From contig CAWDXZ010000001.1 of assembly GCA_963806455.1 (NCBI GenBank), forward strand, positions 868,001 through 932,000: 64,000 nt of DNA, in the 5' to 3' direction. The notes under the pieces are model-generated. The model worked only from the letters and a program-made list of their open reading frames with translations, had not been told where the DNA came from and ran no database searches. Of this stretch, positions 44,039-53,113 are shown one piece after another. The position numbers and the translations under genes are program-made. This DNA comes from Bog-756 sp963806455. Its GTDB lineage: Bacteria; Actinomycetota; Acidimicrobiia; Acidimicrobiales; RAAP-2. Within the stretch, counting starts at the first letter, position 1. Each line of letters opens with the position of its first letter.

Positions 44039-44452
44039 TCACCCCTTCACGAACCGGGTGGCCTCGGCCTGGTGCTCCCAGCCGGATCCCTGCCAGAACT
44101 CCATGGCCCCCGATTCGGTCCTGACGACGGTGGCCTGGAGGCGTACCGCCCCCCTTTCCGACAGCCGGGTCTCCGCCTCGAGTACCAGGCGGCGTCCCAA
44201 GCCCATGTGGCGGTGCGACCGTGCCACCACCAACCGGTAGATGGACCCCCTCCACCCGTCCCATCCGGCGATGACCGATCCCACGACCACGCCGTCGTCG
44301 TCGGCGACGAGCAGCGCGGGTGGATCGTGTCGGATCAGGGCGCTCAGGCTCTGTGCATTGTCTGTGTGGCTGGGAAGTGCATCGGAGGCGACCCACAACC
44401 CGAGTACCGCTTCGATGTCGGAGAACCGTGCCGGTCGGATGGCCTCGTCCAT
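44039..44452 (-). CDS. GNAT-family N-acetyltransferase
   Basis: 137 residues. The acetyl-CoA loop is HRHMGLGRRLVLEAE (R-x2-G-x-G), preceded by GSIYRLVVARSH and followed by VRLQATVVRTESGAMEFWQGSGWEHQ. The substrate is unknown; single-domain GNATs acetylate antibiotics, amino acids, peptides or proteins. ATG 44452. The gene stands on the minus strand next to an SRPBCC gene. Confidence 0.9.
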   Translation of the reverse strand: MDEAIRPARFSDIEAVLGLWVASDALPSHTDNAQSLSALIRHDPPALLVADDDGVVVGSVIAGWDGWRGSIYRLVVARSHRHMGLGRRLVLEAETRLSERGAVRLQATVVRTESGAMEFWQGSGWEHQAEATRFVKG

Positions 44453-44491
44453 GGCGCCACGATAGGAGCTGCCACGGCCGATGAGGCAAGT

Positions 44492-44956
44492 TCACGCGGG
44501 CTGTTCGGCCGCCTCCTTGAGGCTCGTCAGCGTCTGCTCCATCGTCCCCCGGTTGTGGACGGCACGATCGGCCACCCCGCTGACCGGTCCACCCAGCGCC
44601 TTGGCGATCCGACCCCGCCGGTCGATCCATGTTTCGGTGACCCGGCATCCGGCCGCCGTCCCCTGGAACTCGTAGCGCCACTCGGCGATGGGGAGGCCGA
44701 CCGCACTGGTACGGAAGACGAACGACGAACCTGGTTGTGAGTCGACGACCTGTCCCGCCGTACGCCACCGCTTCCGGCCGTTACGGTTCGCCCCCCGGAA
44801 AGTCGCACCGACCCGTGGGCCCGTCGCCCCGCGCCGCCAGGTGGCCCCCTCGTTCTCGGGCGACCACTCACCCATACGGGTCAGGTCGGAGACCATCGCC
44901 CAGACCCGCTCGGCCGGTGCGCTGATGTCCTGGATCACCGTGACCTGGTCCGCCAT
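44492..44956 (-). CDS. SRPBCC (START-like) domain protein
   Basis: 154 residues with the helix-grip fold of polyketide-cyclase-like SRPBCC proteins: VIQDISAPAERVWAMVSDLTRMGEWSPENEGATW at the start, VVDSQPGSSFVFRTSAVG and WRYEFQGTAAGCRVTETWI in the middle, and a C-terminal helix. These proteins bind hydrophobic ligands in a deep cavity. The function is not predictable. The ATG at 44956 lies at the end of a longer open frame which is not coding. Confidence 0.85.
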   Translation of the reverse strand: MADQVTVIQDISAPAERVWAMVSDLTRMGEWSPENEGATWRRGATGPRVGATFRGANRNGRKRWRTAGQVVDSQPGSSFVFRTSAVGLPIAEWRYEFQGTAAGCRVTETWIDRRGRIAKALGGPVSGVADRAVHNRGTMEQTLTSLKEAAEQPA

Positions 44957-44994
44957 CGGTCGAAGGTTAGCGGGCAGGCCGGCTCCGGGCCCGC

Positions 44995-45481
44995 CTACCG
45001 ACCGGTGTGGCGGCGTCGGTACTCGGCCCGGATGAACGGGGGGGCAAAGGGCAGATACGACTGCTGGCGGACCTCGTCGAGCGAGAAGAAGCTGCCGACG
45101 ACCAAGCCCGGGCATCCCCGGGTCCCGCACCGGCATTCCCACCGGCAGGACTCGTCGAAGCCGTTCAACCGGTAGTCGATGGTGATCTCGTCGCCGGCCC
45201 GTATGGGCCGCCAGGCGAAGACCTTGACGCCGCTCCGCATGGCGTTGGGGTCGCAGGCGTGGTTGAGGTAGCACCCCGGAGGCAGGAGCACCGCGCTCGG
45301 TGTCGAAATCGAGCTCGCAGAGATGCCGGCGCTCCTCCGGCGAGAGGTTCCGGATCTCGGAGTTGTCCAGGGTGCGGCCGTGCCGGCGTCGGAAGATGAA
45401 CTCCCCCGCCGCGAAGTCACGACACGCGAAGACGCCCCTCCCCTTGTGGCCGGCTTCGGCCACGACGACGTCACCGATCAT
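44995..45481 (-). pseudogene. SET-domain gene with one apparent frameshift
   Basis: A SET-domain (protein-lysine-methyltransferase-like) gene in two frames. From ATG 45481 the first frame reads GDVVVAEAGHKGRGVFACRDFAAGEF and RNLSPEERRHLCELDFDTE, the N-terminal SET segments. The second frame continues with VLLPPGCYLNHACDPNA and FAWRPIRAGDEITIDYRLNG, the NHxCxPN and ITIDY motifs, then a Cys-rich post-SET-like CRWECRCGTRGCPG. The switch is near 45291-45302, in the GAGCGCGGTG stretch, where one extra base explains it. Either the gene is decayed or the base is a sequencing error. Confidence 0.75.
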
Positions 45482-45872
45482 CGGTGCGACCGACCGGTAG
45501 CATTGGGTGGGAGAGCCGGGAGCCGTGGATGGGGGAGAGGTGGGCACGTTCTGGCCCCGGAGGACCGGTGACACTGGTGGGCACCTCGGCCACGGTACCG
45601 GGCGCCGTGCTACCTTGCGGACGGGTTCGTGACCTGGTCGCGCGGCCTTCGAACACCGGAACCTCAGGGGCACACGAACGTGCTGTGCGCGCCGGCGCCG
45701 GCGCCAGCGGAGGGCTGATCCCGACACATGCGCTGACCCAACGGCTCCACGGTCCCCAACGATTGATCGGCATCGTCGGGCCTTTGAGCCGAGGTCAGAG
45801 CGGTTCATGGACGATGCACCGCCCGCTCATGCTGTCGTAGAACAGGGCAAAACCGTGACGAGGAGGAACCCA
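45482..45872. promoter_or_regulatory. Divergent gene-free region
   Basis: 391 bases between the SET gene (minus) and the PhyH gene (plus), so it must hold both promoters. A GC-rich inverted element, GCGCCGGCGCCGGCGC, lies near 45690-45706. No promoter could be read. Confidence 0.35.
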
Positions 45873-46823
45873 GTGGCATCACGACGTGCGACGGACGAAG
45901 AGGTGGATGCCTGGCGCACCGAGGGCTGGGTGCTCCTCGAGGGAATCATAGGAACCGACGAGATCGATGCCGCCCTCGACGACCTCAACCGGACGTTCCC
46001 GACCGGCGAGGAGTACAACAAGGATCCCGATGGTGAGCTCGAGCGGCGCCGGGGGAAGCCGGTGATGCGCAGGGAGGTCTTTGTGTGGCCGGACGATGGA
46101 CCTGGTTTCCGCCCCGAGCAGCAGCTCTGGTCCCAGACCTTCCCGTTCAGCGGCTCTGGCGTCCTCAATCGGCTGTGTGTGCACCCGTCGGTGGTGGACT
46201 TTGCGGAGCGGGCGCTCGAGACCGACGACATCAGGCTCTATCAGATTCACCTGACCGCCAAGTACGAAGGTCTCACAAACTACGAGCAGCCCCTGCACAC
46301 CGATCGTAACCACTCGTGGCTCCCGGCTGTCGCGTCGTCACCTTGGTGGAACTTGGAGGGGTTCCTCTATCTCTCCGACGTCACTGCTGACGACAACCCG
46401 ACCCGCATGGTCTCGACCCGAGACACAGAGGGGGTCTCTCCCCGCACACCAGTCTTGATGCCCGACTTTGCGCCGGAGCTCTATGCCGCGGAGCGACCGG
46501 CCATCGGCGTCCGAGGGTCGTATCTCGCCTACCGTTCCGACGTCTTCCACCGTGGCGCGGCATTCGGGGCACCGGGCACGGCCCGCACCGTGCTGGCGCT
46601 GGCCTTCAAGCGGGCCGGCCACGACTGGATCGGCTACGACCAAGCTCAGTCGCGTTCCACTGATCCGGAATGGACTCGCTTCGCCGAGGCGTGCACGCCC
46701 CGCGAGCTCGAGTTGTTCGGGTTTCCCCGGCCCGGGCATCCGATCTGGACGGCCGCCGTGCTCGAGGAGACGGCCATCCGTTATCCGAAGCTGGACTTGG
46801 CGCCGTGGTGGAAGGCGTTGTGA
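45873..46823 (+). CDS. Phytanoyl-CoA dioxygenase (PhyH) family protein
   Basis: 316 residues of the Fe(II)/2-oxoglutarate oxygenase fold. His142-x-Asp144 (EQPLHTDRNHSW) and the distal His226 (DVFHRGAAFG) form the 2-His-1-carboxylate metal site, and Arg238 in TARTVLALAF is the likely 2-oxoglutarate contact. These enzymes hydroxylate small molecules or halogenate them. The substrate is unknown. I use the GTG at 45873 because GAGGAGGAA sits at ideal spacing; the frame extends upstream another 22 codons without support. Confidence 0.9.
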   Translation: MASRRATDEEVDAWRTEGWVLLEGIIGTDEIDAALDDLNRTFPTGEEYNKDPDGELERRRGKPVMRREVFVWPDDGPGFRPEQQLWSQTFPFSGSGVLNRLCVHPSVVDFAERALETDDIRLYQIHLTAKYEGLTNYEQPLHTDRNHSWLPAVASSPWWNLEGFLYLSDVTADDNPTRMVSTRDTEGVSPRTPVLMPDFAPELYAAERPAIGVRGSYLAYRSDVFHRGAAFGAPGTARTVLALAFKRAGHDWIGYDQAQSRSTDPEWTRFAEACTPRELELFGFPRPGHPIWTAAVLEETAIRYPKLDLAPWWKAL

Positions 46824-46967
46824 GCCGGTGGCGGCACGCCGGGCCCGACCAGGGACCACCCCTGGCCCGGGGGCTCGGGCAGGGCATCTTTCAGGGTGAC
46901 GGTGGTCGGGGGCCCGACTCCGATTGCTCCATCCCGACGCGCCCGGCGGCTCCCGCGAGGTCCTAGT

Positions 46968-46980
46968 CTTGCAATGCAAG
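46968..46980. promoter_or_regulatory. Candidate PadR operator palindrome
   Basis: CTTGCAATGCAAG, a perfect 13-bp inverted repeat (CTTGCA-A-TGCAAG), lies 25 bases upstream of the PadR ATG. PadR regulators normally repress their own gene by binding an inverted repeat in this position, so it is a candidate operator. Confidence 0.45.
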
Positions 46981-47004
46981 GTAGTGGGCGGTATCTTGTG
47001 GTGC

Positions 47005-47358
47005 ATGGCAAATGCGGAGAGCCGACGCAGCCAGCTGCTGCGGGGTGTTCTCGACCTCTGTCTCCTCGCCGTGATGAGCGAAGGACCGGCCTACGGCTAT
47101 GAGATGACCAAGCGCCTTCGGGGGCGCGGCCTGTCGATCGTGGGGGAGGGGTCCATCTATCCGCTCCTCGGCAGGTTGGAGCGGGACGGCCTGGTCCTCA
47201 CCCGTCGGGCAGCCAGCAACGGAGGGCCACCCCGGAAGTACTACAGCCTTTCGCCCGAGGGCGAGCGCGCGCTGGAGGAGGGCGTCAGGGAATGGCAGGC
47301 GGCCCGTGACGCCGTCGATGGTGCCCTCGATCTGGTCAGAGTGGAGGTAACGCCGTGA
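47005..47358 (+). CDS. PadR-family transcription regulator
   Basis: 117 residues. The winged helix-turn-helix is RSQLLRGVLDLCLLAVMSEGPAYGYEMTKRL, then GSIYPLLGRLERDGLVLTRR, the classic PadR signature. The C-terminal helix (SPEGERALEEGVREWQAARDAV) dimerises. It usually represses itself and a neighbouring gene. An in-frame Met lies at 46924 but the ATG at 47005 begins the conserved region. The next gene overlaps it as GTGA, so regulator and membrane protein act together, as in PadR and HAAS-type pairs. Confidence 0.93.
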   Translation: MANAESRRSQLLRGVLDLCLLAVMSEGPAYGYEMTKRLRGRGLSIVGEGSIYPLLGRLERDGLVLTRRAASNGGPPRKYYSLSPEGERALEEGVREWQAARDAVDGALDLVRVEVTP

Positions 47359-47957
47359 ATGAATTCGTCGAGGAGTGTCGTCGGGAGTGGCGTCGTCTCG
47401 GGGTCCCCGATCCCATCGCCAACGAGATGGCCGCCGACCTGACGGCCGACCTCGAAGAGGCCGAAGCCGAGGGAGGCTCCGCGGAGGACGTACTCGGGAG
47501 CAGCGCCTTCGACCCTCGGCGCTTCGCTGCTGCCTGGGCCGGGGCTCGAGGCGTCACCGCCCCTTCCGCTCCCGGTCGTCGACTCGGACGTTGGCCGGTC
47601 GTGGCCGTCGGCCTGACCGCGCTCACGGCCTTCTTGCTGGCATCCGCGGCGCTGCTGGTGGGGCGGCGCAGTGCCTCCGTCGCCGTCTCCGTCCGCCGGG
47701 CCTTCGGAGGCTCCGGTTCGACCCACGTGTTCGGGCCGGGCCCGACCGCGCCTCCGTTCCGGTACCTCGTCCAGGGTCCCCCTTTCGGCGTTCACCCGTG
47801 GAGCCTCCCGGTGTTCGCGGTCCTCATCGTCCTCGTCGCCGGCGCATTGGGCGTGGGCCTGGCTGTCCTGTTCTGGTTCCCCTGGTCTCGTCGCCAGCTC
47901 CAATCTTCGGATCGGGTGACCGGGCCTCCCAGGTGGCCATGGGGATCGAGTCGATGA
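47355..47957 (+). CDS. Membrane protein partner of the PadR regulator
   Basis: 200 residues. The N-terminal helical part (NEFVEECRREWRRLGVPDPIANEMAADLTADLEEAEAEGG) resembles the HAAS/DUF1700-type domain commonly encoded beside PadR genes. Two hydrophobic spans follow (VAVGLTALTAFLLASAALLV at about 83-102, and LPVFAVLIVLVAGALGVGLAVLFWF at about 150-174). The GTG start overlaps the PadR stop by four bases. Probable membrane signalling partner; no enzymatic motif. Confidence 0.82.
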   Translation: MNEFVEECRREWRRLGVPDPIANEMAADLTADLEEAEAEGGSAEDVLGSSAFDPRRFAAAWAGARGVTAPSAPGRRLGRWPVVAVGLTALTAFLLASAALLVGRRSASVAVSVRRAFGGSGSTHVFGPGPTAPPFRYLVQGPPFGVHPWSLPVFAVLIVLVAGALGVGLAVLFWFPWSRRQLQSSDRVTGPPRWPWGSSR

Positions 47958-48035
47958 CGGTGGTGTAGGCCGTAGCCGGACACCAGTGACCCCAAGCAGC
48001 GCGATCGGACGGTTCAGGGCTGCGAGAATGCGGGG

Positions 48036-48590
48036 GTGGCGGTCAGGCGGGCGACCGAGGCAGATGCTGACGGGATTGCGGCACTCCTGAATGCCTTCCT
48101 GACCACGACGACGATCGAGTGGACCGACATCCTCCACACCACGGACAGCATGCAGGACTGGCTGGATGAGCACCAGACGGTACTGGTGGCCGAGGAGCAC
48201 GGTGAGGTCGTAGGTGTGGCTGCATTCGGGTGGTTCCGCGACCCCAACAAGAGACCGGGCTACCGGTTCACGGTCGAGAGCACGATCCACGTGCGGGCAG
48301 ACCGGTGGGGCACTGGTCTCGGCCGTGACCTCATGCGTGTCCTCATCGAAGAGGCCCGCGTCAGCGGCAAGCACACGATGGTCGCCGCCATCGACAGCTC
48401 CAACGAGGGTTCGATCCTGTTCCACCAGCGGCTCGGCTTCGCCGAAGTGGCCCGCATGCCCGAGGTCGGCGCCAAATTCGGTCGATGGCTGGAGCTCGTC
48501 CTCCTCCAGCTCCGTCTCGATTCGCGCCCGGTCCCGCAGCGAGGGGTTGGAGGCGCCGACGGGGCCAACGGGGCCATGGACGGGTGGTGA
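48036..48590 (+). CDS. GNAT-family N-acetyltransferase (Pat-like)
   Basis: 184 residues. VRRATEADADGIAALLNAF is the first helix, STIHVRADRWGTGLGRDLMRVLIEEA is the acetyl-CoA loop (R-x2-G-x-G), and AAIDSSNEGSILFHQRLGFAEVARM the C-terminal core, close to phosphinothricin acetyltransferases. The substrate is unknown. It starts at a GTG. A Pro/Gly-rich tail follows the domain. Confidence 0.9.
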   Translation: MAVRRATEADADGIAALLNAFLTTTTIEWTDILHTTDSMQDWLDEHQTVLVAEEHGEVVGVAAFGWFRDPNKRPGYRFTVESTIHVRADRWGTGLGRDLMRVLIEEARVSGKHTMVAAIDSSNEGSILFHQRLGFAEVARMPEVGAKFGRWLELVLLQLRLDSRPVPQRGVGGADGANGAMDGW

Positions 48591-48868
48591 CCGTGGGGGG
48601 CGAGCATTGTGCGATCCGGATTGGCGACGCGTTCGACGCCTTCGTGGGTCCGTCGAGGCAGATCTCCCGTAGGTCCACGGGTGGATTCACTGATGTCGAG
48701 GTGGCGGTGCTTCTCACGTTCCTTGGCTCCGACCGCAGTACCGGGACGCCAAGGTGCGGGTTCTGCATCCAGTTGGCGTCGCTCCCTTCAGAGGGCCTCC
48801 ATGCGGGGTGTCGAAGCGGGTCACTCTTCGAGCGTTCGGGGCGGGTCCTCAGCTGTCTGCAGGATCGG

Positions 48869-49525
48869 TCATCGGCGTGTGAGGGTCAGGTGGGTAACAC
48901 CGCTCGGCGACGAGACTGCCTCGACGTCGTAGCGCTCCTCGACGCCTTCGAGGCCGTCCCAGAGACGGACGCCGCGGCCGAGCAGGATCGGCACCTGTAC
49001 GACGTGGAGGGTGTCGATGAGGTCGGCGGCGAGGTAGTCGCGGACGACTGTCGGGCCACCGCCGATGCGCACGTCGAGGCCACCGGCGGCCTCCCGGGCG
49101 AGCTCGAGTGCCTCCTGCGGAGAGGCGTCGACGAAGTGGAACACGGTGCCGCCCTCCATCTCGATCGGCGGGCGCGCGTGGTGCGTCAGCACGAACACCG
49201 GCGTGTGGAACGGCGGGTTCGGCCCCCACCAGCCCCGCCATTCCTCGTCGGTGCCTATATCGGTCCATGGGCCAGTCTGCGCACCGAACTTGCCCCGGCC
49301 CATGATCTCCGCACCGAACCCGAGCTCAATCCGTTCGGCGAACGAATGGTCGACACCGACGGTGCCACCGGCATCGCCGACCATCGAGCGCCAGAAGCGG
49401 GTGGCGAAATACCATTCGTGTAGGCGATGGCCGGCGTGGCCGAACGGGGCGTCGAACCTGATGCCCTCGCCGGTCCCGAACCCGTCCAGGGAGATCGAGA
49501 AGTTGTGGACACGGACCTGGGACAT
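48869..49525 (-). CDS. RibD C-terminal/dihydrofolate-reductase-like protein
   Basis: 218 residues. VRVHNFSISLDGFGTGE is the opening strand of the DHFR-like fold; EIMGRGKFG, FVLTHHARPPIEMEGG, RIGGGPTVVRDYLAADLIDTLHVVQVPILLGRGVRLW are the recurrent RibD_C segments. Uses NADPH to reduce a small substrate, unknown here. The ATG at 49525 has a CGGAGGTC site; the frame continues upstream without support. Confidence 0.9.
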   Translation of the reverse strand: MSQVRVHNFSISLDGFGTGEGIRFDAPFGHAGHRLHEWYFATRFWRSMVGDAGGTVGVDHSFAERIELGFGAEIMGRGKFGAQTGPWTDIGTDEEWRGWWGPNPPFHTPVFVLTHHARPPIEMEGGTVFHFVDASPQEALELAREAAGGLDVRIGGGPTVVRDYLAADLIDTLHVVQVPILLGRGVRLWDGLEGVEERYDVEAVSSPSGVTHLTLTRR

Positions 49526-49754
49526 GGCGACCTCCGAAGCGTTGGGTGATTGCGAGATGCAGCTGTTTGACGCTAACGCTGAGTGAAGCCGGGCCGCCTG
49601 TCGCACAAGCGCCGCCGCACCCGTGGAGCTGAAGGGAGATCCGAACGTCGGTCCCCTCGTGTACGGGGCGCCTCGGCACCCAGTCGGGGACTGGGCCATG
49701 AGGACCCAGGCATGTATCGGCGACGAGGCTCGCTCCGCCCGCTACCGTGGTCCT

Positions 49755-50021
49755 GTGAGCAGCCCACGAGTGCCCGGTGGGGTGGTGCACAACCTTCCCG
49801 GCGACCTGCGCCAAGCGCTGATCGCCAATCCCACGGCTCTCGATGCCTGGAAGGACATCACCCCGTTGGCCCGCAACGAGTTCATCTGCTGGGTCGAGGA
49901 GGCCAAGCAGAAGATGACCCGCGATCGCCGCATTCGCCGGACTCAGGAGGAGCTGGAGGAAGGTCAGCGCCGGCCCTGCTGCTGGCCAGGGTGCACGCAC
50001 CGCGAGCGCAACGGCAAGTAG
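49755..50021 (+). CDS. YdeI/OmpD-associated-like protein
   Basis: 88 residues of helical type: GGVVHNLPGDLRQALIANPTALDAWKDITPLARNEFICWVEEAK, then KMTRDRRIRRTQEELEEGQRRPCCW. The phrase TPLARNEFICWVEEAKQ and the RRIRRTQEEL end match the C-terminal part of the YdeI-type family (putative bacteriocin resistance). Function in this host is unknown. The GTG at 49755 begins the conserved segment; the frame opens upstream at 49623. Confidence 0.8.
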   Translation: MSSPRVPGGVVHNLPGDLRQALIANPTALDAWKDITPLARNEFICWVEEAKQKMTRDRRIRRTQEELEEGQRRPCCWPGCTHRERNGK

Positions 50022-50280
50022 TCAACCGTCTTGCCCCGAGCCCGGGGCGGGCGGCCTACTACAGGTCTGGTGCAGCCGCACGGTCTGGTGGGACAGAAGC
50101 AACCTTCAGCCTCGCCTGGCGGTGCCCTCCAGGCTGCGTGCCGAAAGGAGGGGCCAGGGTTGTCGGGCCTGGAGCGCGGGTCGGGGGAACCTAGGCGCAA
50201 CGACTCCCCACTGTTATCTCGTTGCCCGGAGCCTCATCTCAATCGGGAGTAGGTTGAGTCAAGGGGCCAAGGAGGTCGCC

Positions 50281-52014
50281 ATGCCGGCTCGTCGCATGAT
50301 GGTGCTCAAGCTTTGCGTGTCGGTGAGCCTTGCCGTGCTGGGGTCGATCGGCCTGATGCGGGCGGCCGGTGCGACCACTTCTAGCGGCAAGGTGGGAGCG
50401 GATGTCACGCCGGAGGTGGCTGGTTCCGACCCGCTCTATGCGTGGGGATTCAATGACGTCGGTCAGCTGGGCGATCGGACCAGAAGAGGCCCCGATATCT
50501 GTGGGGGCCGCAACCAGCCGATCCCCTGTAGCACGAGTCCAGTGGAGGTGGCCCTCCCACAGGGTGTCACGGCGACAGCCGTCGCCAGTGGCGGAGGTGG
50601 CGTCGGCCATATCGGTTACGCCGCCTATGCCATCGGCTCGGACGGGAAGCTCTATGCCTGGGGCGACAACAGCCAGGGCGAACTCGGCAACGGTACCAGC
50701 ACCAACCACGACCGGCCCGTGGTCGTCGCCCTCCCCTCGGGCGTCACTCCGACGGCCATCACAGGGGGCGGACCTGATGGATATGCAATGGGTTCGGACG
50801 GGAAGCTCTATGCCTGGGGGGCAAACCTCTTTGGTCAACTCGGTGACGGCACCAATAGTGGCCCGGACCATTGCCCAGGTCCAGGAGGAGGGTTCCCACC
50901 TCCACCATTGCCCTGTAGCACCACCCCGGTAGCGGTCGCCCTCCCCTCGGGCGTCTCTCCGAAGGCGATCACCGCCGGGGGCGCCGGCGATGCCTATGCC
51001 ATCGGCTCGGACGGGAAGCTCTATGCCTGGGGCAATAACGCAGGCGGTGAGCTCGGCGACGACACCACCACTGGTCCACAAACCTGCACGACCGGCCCCT
51101 TTTCTGCATTGTGCAGCACCACCCCGGTGGTGGTCGCGCTCCCCTCGGGGGTGAGTCCGACGGCGATTGCAGGAAACTATGCCATCGGCTCGAACGGCAG
51201 GCTCTACGCCTGGGGCGGCAGCAGTGTTGGCGAGCTCGGCGACGGCGATACGTCGGGACCCGATAGCTGCACATTCTCCACTCCCTGCAGCACTTCGCCG
51301 GTAGCGGTGTCGTTACCGTCCGGCGTGACCCCCATGGCGGTCGCCGGGGGTGGCCGTGACGGCTATGTCATGGGATCGGACGGAAGCCTCTACTCCTGGG
51401 GCTACAACGGAGATGGAGAACTCGGTGACGGCGCCGTAGGTCCATTTGTGTGCCCGAACTTCGAGCCGTGCAGCCCCACGCCGGTACGGGTCTCCTTGCC
51501 AACCGGCGTCACTCCGACGGCTATCACCGGTGCCAACTTCAACGGTTATGCAATTGGCTCGGATAAGCGCCTCTACGTCTGGGGGTACGACGGGGGCGGC
51601 GAATTGGGAAACGGCAACAGTGCCACGGACAGTCTTACGCCGATCAGTGTGACATTTCCTGTCGGCGATACTCCACGGCTCTTGGCCTCAGGGACAAGCT
51701 CGGATTCGGTCTATGCGGACGTTTCGTTTGCGCCGCTCACCATCACCACGACATCTCTCCCCATGGGACATGTTGGGCAGCCCTACTCGGCGACCCTTGC
51801 CGCCACCGGGGGCAATCCGCCCTACACCTGGGGTGAGTTCGGCGGGGGTCGACTGCCACGTGGGCTTTCTTTCTCATCCGGTGGCGTGCTTTCCGGTATT
51901 CCGAGAAGAGTTGGAACGGCGTCGCTCACGTTTCACGTCCGAGATACGACTGTCAGGCATGCACCCTTCACTACAGCCTCGGCCACCCTGACCCTGCAGA
52001 TCACGGTCGGCTAG
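50281..52014 (+). CDS. Secreted RCC1-repeat protein with Ig-like domain
   Basis: 577 residues. A signal peptide (VLKLCVSVSLAVLGSIGLMRAAG, cut near residue 32) is followed by about seven RCC1 blades, each with a form of LYAWGxNxxGELGDGT, for example at 1) LYAWGFNDVGQLGD and 2) LYAWGDNSQGELGNG. A He_PIG-type immunoglobulin-like domain (TTSLPMGHVGQPYSATLAATGGNPPYTW) ends the protein. RCC1 proteins form seven-bladed propellers that bind proteins or carbohydrates outside the cell. The ATG at 50281 has a strong AAGGAGGTC site. Conserved blade DNA is repetitive, so copy number may vary. Confidence 0.9.
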   Translation: MPARRMMVLKLCVSVSLAVLGSIGLMRAAGATTSSGKVGADVTPEVAGSDPLYAWGFNDVGQLGDRTRRGPDICGGRNQPIPCSTSPVEVALPQGVTATAVASGGGGVGHIGYAAYAIGSDGKLYAWGDNSQGELGNGTSTNHDRPVVVALPSGVTPTAITGGGPDGYAMGSDGKLYAWGANLFGQLGDGTNSGPDHCPGPGGGFPPPPLPCSTTPVAVALPSGVSPKAITAGGAGDAYAIGSDGKLYAWGNNAGGELGDDTTTGPQTCTTGPFSALCSTTPVVVALPSGVSPTAIAGNYAIGSNGRLYAWGGSSVGELGDGDTSGPDSCTFSTPCSTSPVAVSLPSGVTPMAVAGGGRDGYVMGSDGSLYSWGYNGDGELGDGAVGPFVCPNFEPCSPTPVRVSLPTGVTPTAITGANFNGYAIGSDKRLYVWGYDGGGELGNGNSATDSLTPISVTFPVGDTPRLLASGTSSDSVYADVSFAPLTITTTSLPMGHVGQPYSATLAATGGNPPYTWGEFGGGRLPRGLSFSSGGVLSGIPRRVGTASLTFHVRDTTVRHAPFTTASATLTLQITVG

Positions 52015-53113
52015 CAAGGGTGGAACGTTCGCCGTCCTTGACCGCTGGGGGAGGTATCGGCCACCACGTCGACACCGGTAGACCTGCTTTGCGTAACGCT
52101 CCCGTGCCGGCTGGCCCGGTCGGGCGATTGCCGCCCAGGACGTGCACCCCCTCGCCCGGCCGCGACCCCGAATAGCTTCGAGGGCTCTGACGGGCTCGTT
52201 TGCGATCCCCAGCCCATCGTCGAGAGCCAGCTCACGGCGGGTATGGGGTTCGAAGGCCGGCTTCCGTAGCGGCGGAACCCTTGCCAAGTTCCGTCCGCAA
52301 CGGAGGTTCCCGCCACGGCGCCCACGGTAGCGGCAGGCCGACGATCAATCCACCGGCGCCACACACATCACAAAGGCCAGTCACCTCCGATGACCGTCCC
52401 GCCGCCGCTCGGCCGGAACCCCCTACCCAAAGCGAATCCGGTCACAAATCCGTCGGCACCGGTAGCTGACCCAGGGCTATCGTGGCTCGTGGCGGCAAGG
52501 GGTGCGTAGGGTCTCCGGCTCCACCCGGAGGCCCTGTCGCGTCTGACCAGGGCCAATGGCGCAAGAGTTTCATTTGATTGCGGAAGCATCTTTCCCCGTA
52601 GAGTGGAGGGGCAGGCCCGTCGAGTTCAGGTTTCCGCCAACCTCAACTCCGGGCCTGCACATTTGTACGACGCCAGGGGGCAAGGACATCGGTGACCGAA
52701 GGGGAGTCGCGCCGTGGAGGCGGTGGTCGACGGACTGGGGATCGACGAGTTCCGCCAGGCGGACGACCGACCTCGTCGCGTCCAAGGGTGGGGTGTGTTC
52801 GGAGGCGACGTCCTCGGATCGCGTCGAGCTGTGAAACCGATTCGGCTCCTGGCTCCGGGTGGAGGCGAGCGACTGTACAAGTACTGCAAACGTTCGTGGA
52901 GGCCCATTCCGCACAAGCCCATAGAAAGCGAACGTCAGCCTTGGTTCGATTCCGATGTGTTGGCCCAGGGCGTTGGGCCGACGGGGAACCCTGGCGCCCA
53001 TCTGCGGCGGACATCCGGCGGGAGTACCTGACAGGGGGCGACTATGGGTCGACGAGGGTTGGTTTCGCCTCAGTCCTAGTCGTCAGGCTCATCGCGGCCA
53101 CATCGTCGAAGGG
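52015..53113. other. Long gene-poor interval
   Basis: 1,099 bases between the RCC1 gene and the zinc-ribbon membrane gene. Open frames exist on both strands (for example 52714-53031 plus, 105 codons with a GGGGAG site upstream) but I recognise no family in any of them, and both strands are equally open. A strong hairpin is at 52611-52658. The frame at 52714 could be a small unknown gene. Confidence 0.4.
52611..52658. repeat. Long imperfect hairpin in the gene-poor interval
   Basis: Left arm 52611-52632 (starting GCAGGCCCG, ending AGGTT) and right arm 52639-52658 (starting AACCT, ending CGGGCCTGC) pair over 19 bases in blocks of 9, 5 and 5, with a 2-nt bulge, one mismatch and a TCCGCC loop. 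It could be a terminator, a small RNA or a mobile-element end. Confidence 0.6.

Noticed and set aside
49620..50190. Overlapping frame over the YdeI-like gene
   Set aside because: Antisense or shifted frame of the same stretch with Arg/Pro/Gly-rich shadow composition.
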